Assembly (NCBI RefSeq): GCF_900753045.1 | Contig: NZ_CAADXO010000017.1 | Coordinates: 1 to 64,000, forward strand | Direction: 5' to 3' | Length of the DNA stretch: 64,000 nucleotides | Source: an uncultured Phascolarctobacterium sp. | GTDB lineage: Bacteria; Bacillota; Negativicutes; Acidaminococcales; Acidaminococcaceae | Part shown: piece by piece, positions 33,859 to 43,400 of the stretch | Numbering within the stretch: position 1 is the first letter of the stretch | Layout: every line of letters starts with the position of its first letter | Program-made: the position numbers and the translations under genes | The notes under the pieces: model-generated | Seen by the model: only the letters and a program-made list of their open reading frames with translations | What the model was told of the DNA's origin: nothing | The model's database searches: none

Positions 33859-35133
33859 CTACACACAAAACGCAGCATAAAGCGGTACAGACTTAATATT
33901 ATTCTCAAAGCCAAAATTACGCATCGAAAGCCGTATACTCTGCTTAATATCATATCGCTTCACAAACGAATCCAAGCTTTTGGATTTTACATGAATATTC
34001 GCCTTACACTCTATAGGCACAACCTCTCCGTTTTGCACAATAACAAAGTCAACCTCCGCAGTTGCTGTGCTGGTCCAATAATTCAGCTTATACCCGTTCG
34101 CTTTTAACTGGATTGCCACATAGTTTTCTGTTAAAGCACCCATATATTGCCGAGCTGCCGCCAAGCTTTGCTTTGTAAGCTGCAGACGGCTATTAAAAAG
34201 ACCGGTATCACTAAAGTACAACTTAAACGAACTTAAATCCTCATAAGCAGCTAAAGGCATTAACCCCTGCTCACACTTAGTACATTTTAAAACTATGCCT
34301 GACTGAATCAGCCAATCAATAGATGCTCCGTAAAGCGAAGATCGCGCACCAGTGCGAATAAGCTTGTACTGGAACTTATTATTTTCTCTGGCAAGCTGCA
34401 CCGGTAAGGAATCATAGGCTTCTGCAATCTTCACGCTATCTCCCTTGCCTGCATATTTAGCCATATCCGCTACATAAGAATTATAAATAAGGCGCTTCAG
34501 CTCATCTGCATTGCCATCATTCAAGGCTGCAGCTACAACAGCAGGCATACCACCGGTAAGCAAATAATCTTCATATAAGTTCAAAGCTTCCTTGTGCAAG
34601 GTCTCTGGTAAAGGCTTATTAGTAGCATAGCATTGGCGAATCAAATCTACCAGCATATCCTTATCCCTTGCCCAAAGATATTCTTCTAAATCCAACGGAT
34701 ACAAGTTTTCTAACTGCACCTTGCCCACAGGGAACGAAAATTGCTGACGATTAATTGCTACGCCAAGCAAGCTGCATGCCGCAACTACACAATATTCCGG
34801 AGCCTGTTCTGCAAAATACTTTAGTGAAGTTAAGGCATGCTCGCAGCTTTGTATTTCATCAAAAATAATCAGCGTCTTCTGCGGAAAAATTTTAACACCG
34901 TACTGTTCTTCAATAACCTTAATAATATAGGCAGGTGTCAGCTTCACTTCCAAATATCCGGCTAATGCTTTATCCTCTTCAAAATTGACATAAACTGTAT
35001 TTTCAAAACAGCTTCGACCAAATTCACGAAGAATATATGTTTTACCCACCTGCCTCGCTCCATACAACAGCAATGGCAATCTATTTTTAGCATTCTGCCA
35101 TTTTTTTAAGCGTTCCATAATTTTACGTCGCAT
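33859..35133 (-). CDS. AAA+ ATPase with DUF4143 C-terminal domain
   Basis: A 424-residue ATPase of the AAA_14/DUF4143 family. Walker A is LYGARQVGKTYIL at about residues 23-35; Walker B is TLIIFDEIQSCEHALTSLKYF; the C-terminal domain contains TATAEVDFVIVQNGEVVPIECK, a PD-(D/E)XK-like nuclease motif typical of DUF4143. The ATG at 35133 follows AGAGGG. Such genes are widespread orphans in gut anaerobes, often in many copies, with unknown function. Downstream to 33759 and upstream to 35341 there is no other gene; a long inverted repeat lies upstream. Confidence 0.88.
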   Translation of the reverse strand: MRRKIMERLKKWQNAKNRLPLLLYGARQVGKTYILREFGRSCFENTVYVNFEEDKALAGYLEVKLTPAYIIKVIEEQYGVKIFPQKTLIIFDEIQSCEHALTSLKYFAEQAPEYCVVAACSLLGVAINRQQFSFPVGKVQLENLYPLDLEEYLWARDKDMLVDLIRQCYATNKPLPETLHKEALNLYEDYLLTGGMPAVVAAALNDGNADELKRLIYNSYVADMAKYAGKGDSVKIAEAYDSLPVQLARENNKFQYKLIRTGARSSLYGASIDWLIQSGIVLKCTKCEQGLMPLAAYEDLSSFKLYFSDTGLFNSRLQLTKQSLAAARQYMGALTENYVAIQLKANGYKLNYWTSTATAEVDFVIVQNGEVVPIECKANIHVKSKSLDSFVKRYDIKQSIRLSMRNFGFENNIKSVPLYAAFCV

Positions 35134-35188
35134 CACTTCACCCTCTTTCTATATTCTTCTATATTCTCCATTCTAGACTAGAAGCACC

Positions 35189-35264
35189 CATTCGTCAAGA
35201 AAAATGTAATTTATTGCACTTTTTCCTACGAAAAAATGCAATTTTTGACATTTTTTCTAACGAA
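35189..35264. repeat. 76-bp imperfect inverted repeat upstream of the AAA+ ATPase gene
   Basis: From ATTCGT (35189-35194) to ACGAAT (35259-35264) the sequence is an imperfect palindrome with matched blocks AGAAAAATGT/ACATTTTTTCT, ATTGCA/TGCAAT and CTTTTT/AAAAA around a CCTACG centre. It is 53 nt upstream of the ATPase start, so it could be a regulator site, a small hairpin element or a mobile-element scar. Confidence 0.6.
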
Positions 35265-35310
35265 TATTGTATGTGTACATTATTCTACTATATAGTTACA
35301 TTTCAAACAC

Positions 35311-35339
35311 AAAATAAGGAGCAGCTTACGCCGCTCCTT
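35311..35339 (-). terminator. Terminator of the MATE exporter gene
   Basis: AAGGAGC...GCTCCTT stem (35316-35339) with a 4-nt loop, followed on the minus strand by TATTTTGTG, directly after the MATE stop codon. Confidence 0.75.
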
Positions 35340-35341
35340 AA

Positions 35342-36700
35342 TCATTCCTCATCTTCTTTTATCCTGCGCTGCAGCAAGATTAATCGCATCGACAAAACAA
35401 CAGCACTGCAGATTACACCGATATCCAGGCTCTGCCAATAAGCAAAGGCACCATTATCGAACTTGTAATCAAGCAATAAGCCCACCGGCAGGCAGATTGC
35501 CCAATAGGCCAGCATACTGCACCAAAATGTAGCATTAACATCCTTATAGCCACGCAAAATGCCCTGAATCGGCGCCGCGATTGCGTCGCCTCCCTGCCAC
35601 AGCAAAGCGTAGATAATAAACACCTTTACCAGCTCAATAACGTGCGGATTCGTTGTATAAATGAGCGCGATATATTCACGCGCCACCAGCTCCAGCGCCA
35701 TATAAATCATAGCGATAAAAAGACTCATTTCCAGGCCAAGTGCAGTGTAATCACGCGCTCCCTGATAGTTTTTCGCACCATATTCAACGCCCACCACAAT
35801 CGTCAGCGCCAGCGAGAAGCTCATGGGAAACATATAAATAAGCGAGGAGAAGTTGAGCGCCGCCTGATGCGCAGCAATAACCTCCGTGCCGAATTTGGCA
35901 ATAAACAACGCCACAACACCAAAGATGCTCGTTTCCATAAAAATGGCCACGCCCATAGGCACGCCAATGCGCAGATATTCTGCTACCAAATGCTTAACAG
36001 GACGAACAAAGCCCAGCACATCGTACTGCTTGAACGGTTGCAGCTTCATCACCACCACCGCGAACATCACCAAAAGCAGCCAAAAGGTGATGCCCGTTGC
36101 TACACCGGCGCCAATGCCGCCCAGGCGCGGCAAGCCCAGCTTGCCGAAAATCAGCACGTAGTTCAGGAAGGCGTTGACAGGCAGCGCCAAAAGATAAATC
36201 TTCATTGAAAGCTTCGTATAGCCAAGTGTATCAACAAGACTGCGCAGCGGCGTGATGAGAAAGAACGGCAGCACACCTATGCCCAGGCCGGCCATATACC
36301 ACAGTGCAATGTGATAAACCTCCGGTGCCAGGCCCATGCCCTGCAAAAACGGCGGCAAAAAGATAACACCGCCGACAATTATCAGCACAGAAAAGGCTAC
36401 GGCCAATAGCATGCCGTGACGTACTACCGTAGAGATTTTTTCTTTTTCGCCTGCACCCAACAGGTTGGCAATCAAAGGCATCGCCGCCAGCAAGATGCCT
36501 GCAAAGCAGGTCTGCACCGGCATCCAGATGTTACCGCCGATGGCAGCACCGGCCAGCTCCGCATCACCAGCTTGCCCGGACATACTAGCATCAAAAAAGT
36601 TCATGCCCATAATCGCAATCTGCGTACCGATAATCGGCAGCATAACGCTTAGCAGACGCTTAACCTTATCCTTATAATCCTTGTGTAAAATTTTTAGCAT
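35342..36700 (-). CDS. MATE family multidrug/Na+ (or H+) antiporter
   Basis: A 452-residue exporter with about 12 membrane spans. The ATG at 36700 (MLKILHKDYKDKV) has GGGAG 7 nt upstream. The family pattern is clear: LPIIGTQIAIMGMNFFDASMSGQ in helix 1, GAGEKEKI after the second pair of helices, and the repeat half starting near residue 230 (LRIGVPMGVAIFMETSIFGV). It pumps organic cations or metabolites out, driven by Na+ or H+. Substrate cannot be inferred; DinF/NorM-type relatives are equally plausible. Confidence 0.9.
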   Translation of the reverse strand: MLKILHKDYKDKVKRLLSVMLPIIGTQIAIMGMNFFDASMSGQAGDAELAGAAIGGNIWMPVQTCFAGILLAAMPLIANLLGAGEKEKISTVVRHGMLLAVAFSVLIIVGGVIFLPPFLQGMGLAPEVYHIALWYMAGLGIGVLPFFLITPLRSLVDTLGYTKLSMKIYLLALPVNAFLNYVLIFGKLGLPRLGGIGAGVATGITFWLLLVMFAVVVMKLQPFKQYDVLGFVRPVKHLVAEYLRIGVPMGVAIFMETSIFGVVALFIAKFGTEVIAAHQAALNFSSLIYMFPMSFSLALTIVVGVEYGAKNYQGARDYTALGLEMSLFIAMIYMALELVAREYIALIYTTNPHVIELVKVFIIYALLWQGGDAIAAPIQGILRGYKDVNATFWCSMLAYWAICLPVGLLLDYKFDNGAFAYWQSLDIGVICSAVVLSMRLILLQRRIKEDEE

Positions 36701-36733
36701 ATCTTTACTCCCATTTTCCCTAATATAACAAAA

Positions 36734-36763
36734 GCCACACGGCTGCAAACACAGTCGTGTGGC
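36734..36763 (-). terminator. Terminator of the ABC-F gene
   Basis: GCCACACG.CTG stem with complement (36734-36763, 6-nt loop), followed on the minus strand by TTTTGTTAT; about 80 nt after the ABC-F stop. Confidence 0.7.
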
Positions 36764-36845
36764 GAAAAGATGACTCTTGAATCAGAAAAAATCCACAACA
36801 ATTTTTCAGATTTTATTTTAACAATAAGCAGCCTGCTTGTCAAGC

Positions 36846-38738
36846 TCAGCCTTCTGCTTCTGCCAATTCGGAAAGATAAGCCCAGCGATCCACCATCTCA
36901 TCCAGCTTTTGCTGCACTGCCTCCTGCTGCTTGGTTAAATCTGCCAAGCGGGTGAAGTCGCTGCCGCACTGGTTGATTTCCGCGCCCAGCATTTTCAGCT
37001 CTGCCTCGCTGCGCGCAATCTCCTGGTCCAAGCGCTCCAGCTCCAGGCGCTCGCCGTAGGTCATTTTCTTCTTCGCAGGCTCTTCGGCAGGCTTTGCCGC
37101 AGCCACCGGCTTAGCCTTTACAGGCTGCGTCTGCTGCGCGCTTTCCTCCTGCAGAGCTTCTACATAATCGCTGTAGCCGCCGATATAAGGCTTGATGCTG
37201 CCATCCTGCTCCAAAGCGAAAATCTTTTGCGCAAAACGGTCGAGGAAATAACGGTCATGGGAAACGGCGATAACCGCACCGGCAAAGCTGTCCAGATAAT
37301 CCTCCAAAACAGAAAGCGTCGGGATATCCAGATCATTTGTCGGTTCGTCCAAAAGCAGCACGTTCGGTGCCGTCATCAGCACACGCAACAGATACAGACG
37401 GCGTTTTTCGCCACCACTGAGCTTGGACACCGGCACCCATTGCAGCTCCGGCGGGAAGAGGAAGCGCTCCAACATCTGCGCCGCGCTGATGCGCTGGCCG
37501 TCTGCCGTTTCAATATAATTATTCGCTTCCTTGATATATTCCAGCACACGCATATTGCTGTCGGGGAACTCGCTGTGCTGCGCAAAATAGCCAATCTTAA
37601 CTGTCTGGCCCACGCACATTTCGCCGCTCGTAGGCTGCAGCTTGCCGGCAATGATATCCATCAGCGTTGATTTTCCTGCACCGTTAGGACCGACGATGCC
37701 GATGCGGTCATTACGCAACAGGATATAGCTGAAATCCTTGATATAATCCTTGCTGTCCCACACCATGCCGATGTCTTCCAGCTCGATGATTGTTTTGCCA
37801 AGACGGCTGCTGACAGAGGACATCTCCAGATTTGCTTCCGTCTTCACATTCTTCACTTCCGCCTCAATCTGGGCAAAGCGCTCCACGCGGTCCTTCTTTT
37901 TGGTGCGGCGTGCTTCCGCACCACGACTGATCCATGCCAGCTCGCGGCGGTAAATATTGCGCAGCTTTTGCGCAGCAGAGGCCTCCGCAATGCGGCGTTC
38001 CTCACGCTTTTGCAGGAAAAGGCTGTAGTTTCCAACATAAACATAGCCCTTACCGCCATCTATCTCCAAGGTGCGGTTAACAACACGATCAAAGAAATAA
38101 CGGTCATGGGTTACCATCAGCAAAGCGCCCTTGCGCGCCAACAGCTTTTGCTCCAGCCAGGCAACAGTAGCGTTATCCATATGGTTGGTAGGCTCGTCCA
38201 AAATCAACAGATCCGAAGGACGCACCAGCACACCGGCCAAGGCCACACGCTTGCGCTGGCCGCCGCTCAGCTCGCCCATCTGCTGCTGCAGATTAGTAAT
38301 GCCAAGCTGCGTGAGCACTGCCTTAGCTTCGCTTTCCAGCTGCCAGGCATATTTATCATCCATCTGCTGCTGCAAATCAAGCAAATTCTTTTGCAACTTT
38401 TTGTTATCAGGTTCGGCTGCAGCCTGCTCCACCGCAGTTTCGTAATCGCGCAACAGCACCATCAGCGGGGAATCACCTTTAAAAACCTGCTCCAAGACAG
38501 TTGCATCTGCCTCAAACGGCGGATCCTGCGGCAGATATTCCATCACCACGCCGCCGGGAATCGTCAGCTTGCCGTCACCGGCCTCGTGATTGGCAATCAT
38601 GCGCAGCAAAGTACTTTTACCGGTACCGTTGACACCGATAATACCGTACTTGTCACCATCTTCTACGTTAAATGTAATATTTTCAAACAACAATCTGTCG
38701 CCATAGCTGTACGACAAATCCTCTGCACTTAAAATCAT
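36846..38738 (-). CDS. ABC-F family ATPase (Uup-like ribosome-associated)
   Basis: A 630-residue soluble protein with two ABC ATPase domains and no membrane spans. Domain 1: Walker A GVNGTGKST (about 36-44), signature LSGGQRKRVALA, Walker B LLILDEPTNHMD. Domain 2: GPNGAGKST, LSGGEKRRLYLL, LLLDEPTNDLD. An interdomain linker (about 240-300) is rich in Arg/Lys, and the C-terminal coiled coil (about 560-630, GERLELERLDQEIARSEAEL) is the Uup-type DNA/ribosome-binding tail. ABC-F proteins act on stalled ribosomes; some give antibiotic resistance, but nothing here points specifically to that. Confidence 0.92.
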   Translation of the reverse strand: MILSAEDLSYSYGDRLLFENITFNVEDGDKYGIIGVNGTGKSTLLRMIANHEAGDGKLTIPGGVVMEYLPQDPPFEADATVLEQVFKGDSPLMVLLRDYETAVEQAAAEPDNKKLQKNLLDLQQQMDDKYAWQLESEAKAVLTQLGITNLQQQMGELSGGQRKRVALAGVLVRPSDLLILDEPTNHMDNATVAWLEQKLLARKGALLMVTHDRYFFDRVVNRTLEIDGGKGYVYVGNYSLFLQKREERRIAEASAAQKLRNIYRRELAWISRGAEARRTKKKDRVERFAQIEAEVKNVKTEANLEMSSVSSRLGKTIIELEDIGMVWDSKDYIKDFSYILLRNDRIGIVGPNGAGKSTLMDIIAGKLQPTSGEMCVGQTVKIGYFAQHSEFPDSNMRVLEYIKEANNYIETADGQRISAAQMLERFLFPPELQWVPVSKLSGGEKRRLYLLRVLMTAPNVLLLDEPTNDLDIPTLSVLEDYLDSFAGAVIAVSHDRYFLDRFAQKIFALEQDGSIKPYIGGYSDYVEALQEESAQQTQPVKAKPVAAAKPAEEPAKKKMTYGERLELERLDQEIARSEAELKMLGAEINQCGSDFTRLADLTKQQEAVQQKLDEMVDRWAYLSELAEAEG

Positions 38739-38798
38739 TTTTCTTATCTCCCTGTGAAAAATTTACACTCTAAAATTATATCACGCCTGCGGTTAAAA

Positions 38799-38830
38799 GT
38801 AAAAAGGACGAACCGCCAAGGCTCGCCCTT
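38799..38830 (-). terminator. Terminator after the barstar gene
   Basis: An 11-bp stem with two G-U pairs (38804-38814 with 38820-38830, 5-nt loop) followed by TTTTTAC on the minus strand, 8 nt past the barstar stop. Confidence 0.8.
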
Positions 38831-38837
38831 CGTATTG

Positions 38838-39107
38838 CTATTTCACCGTTACCTGTAAATTTTCGTTTTCTTCCGCTGCGTCCTGCAAAACCTGCAGCAG
38901 CTGCTCGCCATACCAGCCAAGCTTTTCATTATCCGTAACGTTAGCAGGCACAATAATCTGCGTAGGCTCGGCGATTTCCGTCAGGCAATCATACAGAGCG
39001 TCTAAATTGGCGCCGTAGTACACAGGCAATGCCAGCGCGCTGCGCAGATATTTATGCAACGCAGGCACAGAGTGCAGGCGGTTTATATCTAAAGTTATTG
39101 TTCTCAT
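38838..39107 (-). CDS. Barstar-family ribonuclease inhibitor
   Basis: An 89-residue cytoplasmic barstar fold: ITLDINRLHSVPALHKYLRS at the start, the helix-loop YYGANLDALYDCLTEI (about 30-45), which contains the Asp-rich face that plugs barnase, and LLQVLQDAAEENENLQVTV at the end. Length and motif match the family. It is 44 nt downstream of the barnase-like gene and presumably neutralises that enzyme inside the cell. The pair is transcribed in the order toxin then inhibitor. Confidence 0.92.
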   Translation of the reverse strand: MRTITLDINRLHSVPALHKYLRSALALPVYYGANLDALYDCLTEIAEPTQIIVPANVTDNEKLGWYGEQLLQVLQDAAEENENLQVTVK

Positions 39108-39151
39108 AATCTTCTCCTTTTTGCTTACTAATCACTAACCACTAATTACTA

Positions 39152-39682
39152 TCACTTTCCGTAAAGCTTGCTGAAGGACTTGTAGTGATCGCCGGTGTAG
39201 TAAATCAAGCCATCGTTGGAAAAGACGATGCGCTTCGCGTTACGATTGCCCTTCACATAATCAATATCGCATTCCTTCCAGTTACGGCCGTTTTTCTTCG
39301 GCAGCTTGCCTTCGTAATTGCCGTAGCGGTCACCGCCGATGGACTTGCCGGGTGCAACCTTGTCGAGGGTTCCTTTTGTCTGCCAGCCCAGCTTTTTGGC
39401 TTCATTTTTTGTAATATAGTTGTGTGGCAATCGCTTATATTCGTTGATATAGGCAGCAACGTGCTCCTTGTCGGTGTAGGCAGCGCTTTCGCTGATTTTG
39501 ATTTTGCCGCTATTGGCCTTGACGTTGGCCGCAGTATTCTGGCCGTTATTGCTTTTGGTTGTATTAACATTTGTTGTCTGGGTTGTCTGCTTGTCATTGG
39601 TCTTGGGGCTGTTACTGCCGCAGCCGACAATTATGCTGACGCTGAGCAGCATCGCCATGAAGAACGCTAAAAGTTTTTGCAT
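39152..39682 (-). CDS. Barnase-like secreted ribonuclease, predicted lipoprotein
   Basis: A 176-residue protein: signal peptide with lipobox VGCG (Cys about residue 21), an Asn/Thr/Lys-rich linker (about 25-62) and a barnase domain to the end. Catalytic residues map as Glu in WKECDIDY, Arg in RNAKRIVF and His in GDHYKSF, corresponding to barnase Glu73, Arg83/87 and His102; YITKNEAKKLGW and GDRYGNYEGKLP are also conserved. A Trp near the active site (SSDWLIY in barnase) is Gly here. Bacillus barnase is freely secreted; a lipid anchor and linker would tether this one at the envelope. Its inhibitor follows. Confidence 0.92.
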   Translation of the reverse strand: MQKLLAFFMAMLLSVSIIVGCGSNSPKTNDKQTTQTTNVNTTKSNNGQNTAANVKANSGKIKISESAAYTDKEHVAAYINEYKRLPHNYITKNEAKKLGWQTKGTLDKVAPGKSIGGDRYGNYEGKLPKKNGRNWKECDIDYVKGNRNAKRIVFSNDGLIYYTGDHYKSFSKLYGK

Positions 39683-39729
39683 AAGGATGCTCCTTTCTTA
39701 AAAACCACCATCATTATAAGCTCTTGCGA

Positions 39730-40458
39730 TTACATATACATAGCCAGGAATTCATCCAATCTCTTTTCTTCTAATGTAGCTATGTAATCAGCAAACGGCT
39801 CAATATTACCATTTAATGCATATTCTTCTAAGCATTTAAAATACTCTAATCTGTCAAGTTTAGGAATAGATACGGGTATAAGCCAGTTGGCCAATAATTG
39901 GTAATTCATTATCAATCTGCTTGTACGCCCGTTGCCGTCAATGAATGGATGAATACGTACAAATTCTGCATGCGTCCAAGCAGCTAAAGTAATAGGATCA
40001 TCTTTATATTTCCATGTCAAATCCGCAAAAAAATTCTTTACCTGCCTATATGCTTCATTAGGCTCAGGCGGTATATGATTAGCGCCGGTAATTCGGACAT
40101 TCACATTACGATAGAATCCGCCAGCAAAAATATTTTCCATTAAAATGCTATGAATATCTTTTGTCATTGCTTCGTCTAAAGGGAAACCATCAGCAATTTT
40201 CTGCTTGATAAATTCATATGCTTTTTTATGATTAACAACCTCAAAAATTTCGCGCAAATGCTTGCCGCCAATAGAAATTCCATCTTCTAAGACCACTTTC
40301 GTTTCTAAAAGTGATAAGGTATTGCCTTCAATAGCTGTAGATTCATGAGTATACTCTAATTCGAAATTAGCTTCCCATTTAGCAAAAGCTAAAGAATCTA
40401 CCTGCTTCGCACATTGATGATATTTTTCTGCTTTTTTTATAATGTTTTCATACTTCAT
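39730..40458 (-). CDS. Fic-domain AMP transferase with built-in inhibitory helix (class II)
   Basis: A 242-residue Fic protein. The active-site motif HPFIDGNGRTSR lies at about residues 167-178; the flap and FYRNVNVRITGANHIPP region precede it. An N-terminal inhibitory motif STAIEG (about 38-43, S-x-x-x-E-G) marks a class II enzyme whose activity is autoinhibited. The ATG at 40458 follows GAGAGG by 7 nt. It would transfer AMP (or another nucleotide part) to a Tyr, Ser or Thr of a target protein. The target is unknown; it neighbours the Sel1 protein and barnase in a toxin-rich island. Confidence 0.9.
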   Translation of the reverse strand: MKYENIIKKAEKYHQCAKQVDSLAFAKWEANFELEYTHESTAIEGNTLSLLETKVVLEDGISIGGKHLREIFEVVNHKKAYEFIKQKIADGFPLDEAMTKDIHSILMENIFAGGFYRNVNVRITGANHIPPEPNEAYRQVKNFFADLTWKYKDDPITLAAWTHAEFVRIHPFIDGNGRTSRLIMNYQLLANWLIPVSIPKLDRLEYFKCLEEYALNGNIEPFADYIATLEEKRLDEFLAMYM

Positions 40459-40481
40459 AAGTTTTCCTCTCATTCTATATT

Positions 40482-43400
40482 TTATGAAAAGATATCGGCT
40501 AATTTATCTGCCATATCAGAATTTAAGCCATCCGCTTTTTTATCCGATGTTTTTTCTTCATCATGCTGACTCTCATTATCAGATTGCAGCAATTCAAGCA
40601 TTTTAATTTCAGCTTCCAAATCTCCGCTTTTTGCTGCTTCAGCTAACCATTTAATAGCATTATCTTTGCTTTTTTGCACAACAATACCATTAAGATATAA
40701 ATCAGCCAGCTTTTTCCTGCAAGCAATACTGCCACAATCTGCGCCCAGCATAAAAACCTCAACAGCACGTTTAGCAGCACCGTAATCTTTCTGTTGTAAA
40801 TAGATATTGCCTAATAAATATGCTGCTTCGGCAGAATCATTTGCAACAGCATCACGATAATAGTGCATTGCTTTATATGAGTCTTTTTTTACACCTATTC
40901 CCTGACTATAAAAAATTCCTAATTTGGTTAATACCAAACCTTTCATTTTTTTATTTTGAGTTAGTTTTAAAATTTTCTCATAACCGGCAATACATTTTTG
41001 GATATCTCTGTGAATATATAAAGATATATTAGCTAAATAATAAACTGCATCTATACTATTTTTCGCAGCAGCTTTTTCATACCAATATAATGCTTTCTCT
41101 ATATTTTTTCCTATACCTATGCCTGCATCATACATCTGCCCTACTTTTAAAATTGCATAAATATCATCTGCTTCCGCAGCCTTCTTATACCAATAAAAAG
41201 CTCCTGCCAGATTCTTTTTAATTACGTCTTTACCATTTTCTAATAGCTTAGCCAATTCAAACTGTGCTTCAACATTACCATTTTCGGCAGACAATGTATA
41301 CCAATGTTTCGCTTTCTCAATATCAATCAGTGTACCAATACCGCTAAAATATTGCTGTGCCACTAAAAACTGCGCCTGCGCATCTCCTGCTTCAGCAACC
41401 TTTTCCCGCCAAGATAATGCTTCTGCATAATCAACATCTATGCCATAACCATTGTAATAACATTTAGCTAACATAAGTTGAGCCATTTGATATTCATTTT
41501 CTGCATCATCAGTAATATCATAAATTAAATCATCATCAATTTTATAATTCCAGTAATCTTGCAGTAATAAGTCATACATTTTATTAAAAGCTTGCTTATC
41601 ATATATATTGTCATTATAAGCAGCAAGCCTATAATTTTCAAAGGCTTTATCTAAATCTCGTTTTACACCTAAGCCATAAAAATAGCATTCAGCCAGATGA
41701 TAATACATATGATATTCGCAACCATCTTTAGCTTTTTCAAAACATTTAACAGCTTTACTGTAATCCTGTTTTACTAAATTACCTGCATAATACAGTTCTC
41801 CCAGAACAAACAAAAAATCATCATCATTTTCTTTATCTATATTAATATAATTTTCGATAAAATCTTTAATGATGGTATTATCAATACCTAATCCGTAATA
41901 ATAGCACTTTACTAAGCCATAGCCAGCCTTAATATATCCTTGCTCGTATGCTTTCAAATAATATTCTGTTGCTAATCCCCTGTCTTCTTCAACACCAATC
42001 CCATCCCAATAACAGTTAGCTAATTCATATTGACCAGCATCACATTCTAATGCTGCTGACTTTTTAAACCAATAGATTGCCTTTTCAAGATTTCGTTCTA
42101 TACCTCTAGCATACCTAAAAGCAAAGCCAACATCATATTGTGCATGCGCATGTCCGTTTTCTGCTGCAAACAAATAGTAGTCATAGGCTTTTTCATAATT
42201 AATTTTTACTCCATATCCAAAGTCATAAAAATATCCTAGTAAATAATTCGCCTCAACATTTCCTAATTCAGCAGCAATCTTTAAATACCTTAATGATTCT
42301 GCATATTTTTCTTGGCGATAAATGCTATAACCCTTTTTATATATCAAATCACTGTCTATTGCCTCTATTGCATCTTCGTAGCCTGCTAAAAATGCTTCAA
42401 TATAATATTCTTGTGATCTTTCACTATCCGCTTTCACGCCTAAGCCATATTCATAACAATATCCTAAAGGATAATAAGCATCATAGTTTCCTAACTCAAC
42501 GGCTTTTTTATACCAGTACACAGCTTCATCATAATTTGGTATATCTAATTCCTCACTGCAAATATTTCCTAAAATATAACAAGCATCGTTATCTTCTAAA
42601 TTCGCTAATCTCTCAAACCATTTATACGCTTCATAAAGGTTATATTCTACTCCAATGCCATTATGGTACCAATCAGCAAGGATTTCTATAGCTTCTTTAT
42701 ACCCCAATTCAGCAGCTTGTTCAAAGTACTCTACAGCACTCTCGTAATTCTCTTCTCTATAATACGACAAACCTAATTCATATAACTCTTTACCACGTTG
42801 ATCATCATCTTCAGTATCAATATCTATGCCTATATTTTCTTCATCCAAGTAAGATAATACATCGCTAATAATCTTGTTAGCTGTTTTAGTAATCGTCTCT
42901 AAGCTTGAACGCAAAATATCAAGCTGCTTATCTTTGCTCCAATCAGCAACATAGCCAAAACTATTTTTAGATGAATCTATGCCAAAATAACTACAAACAG
43001 AATAGGCTACGCTCTCAGCCTCTACTTCCTTAGTATTTTTATCTGCCTTAGATTCTTTATGTAATAATTCATGTGTAATCTCGTGAACCAACGTCAAAAG
43101 ATTCTGCGACTGACTCATACCAATATTTAAAGCTATTCGTCTACCATGATAGCAAATACCATCACAACCTTTTAACTTTTCAAATTCAACCGGTAACGGA
43201 GAGGCTGAAACCAAAGCATTAAACAATAAATCATAATTCTTGCAATCGCCATAGAGATTATGCCAAGGAATATGACCATCAGGTAATTCTTCGCCCTCAG
43301 TCTGACTTATATCAAAAATGCAAACCTCTTTAAAACCACGCATTCCGCCTTCTCCGAAACGCGGAGCCAAAATGCGAATTGCCTTTTCTCCTTTTTTGAC

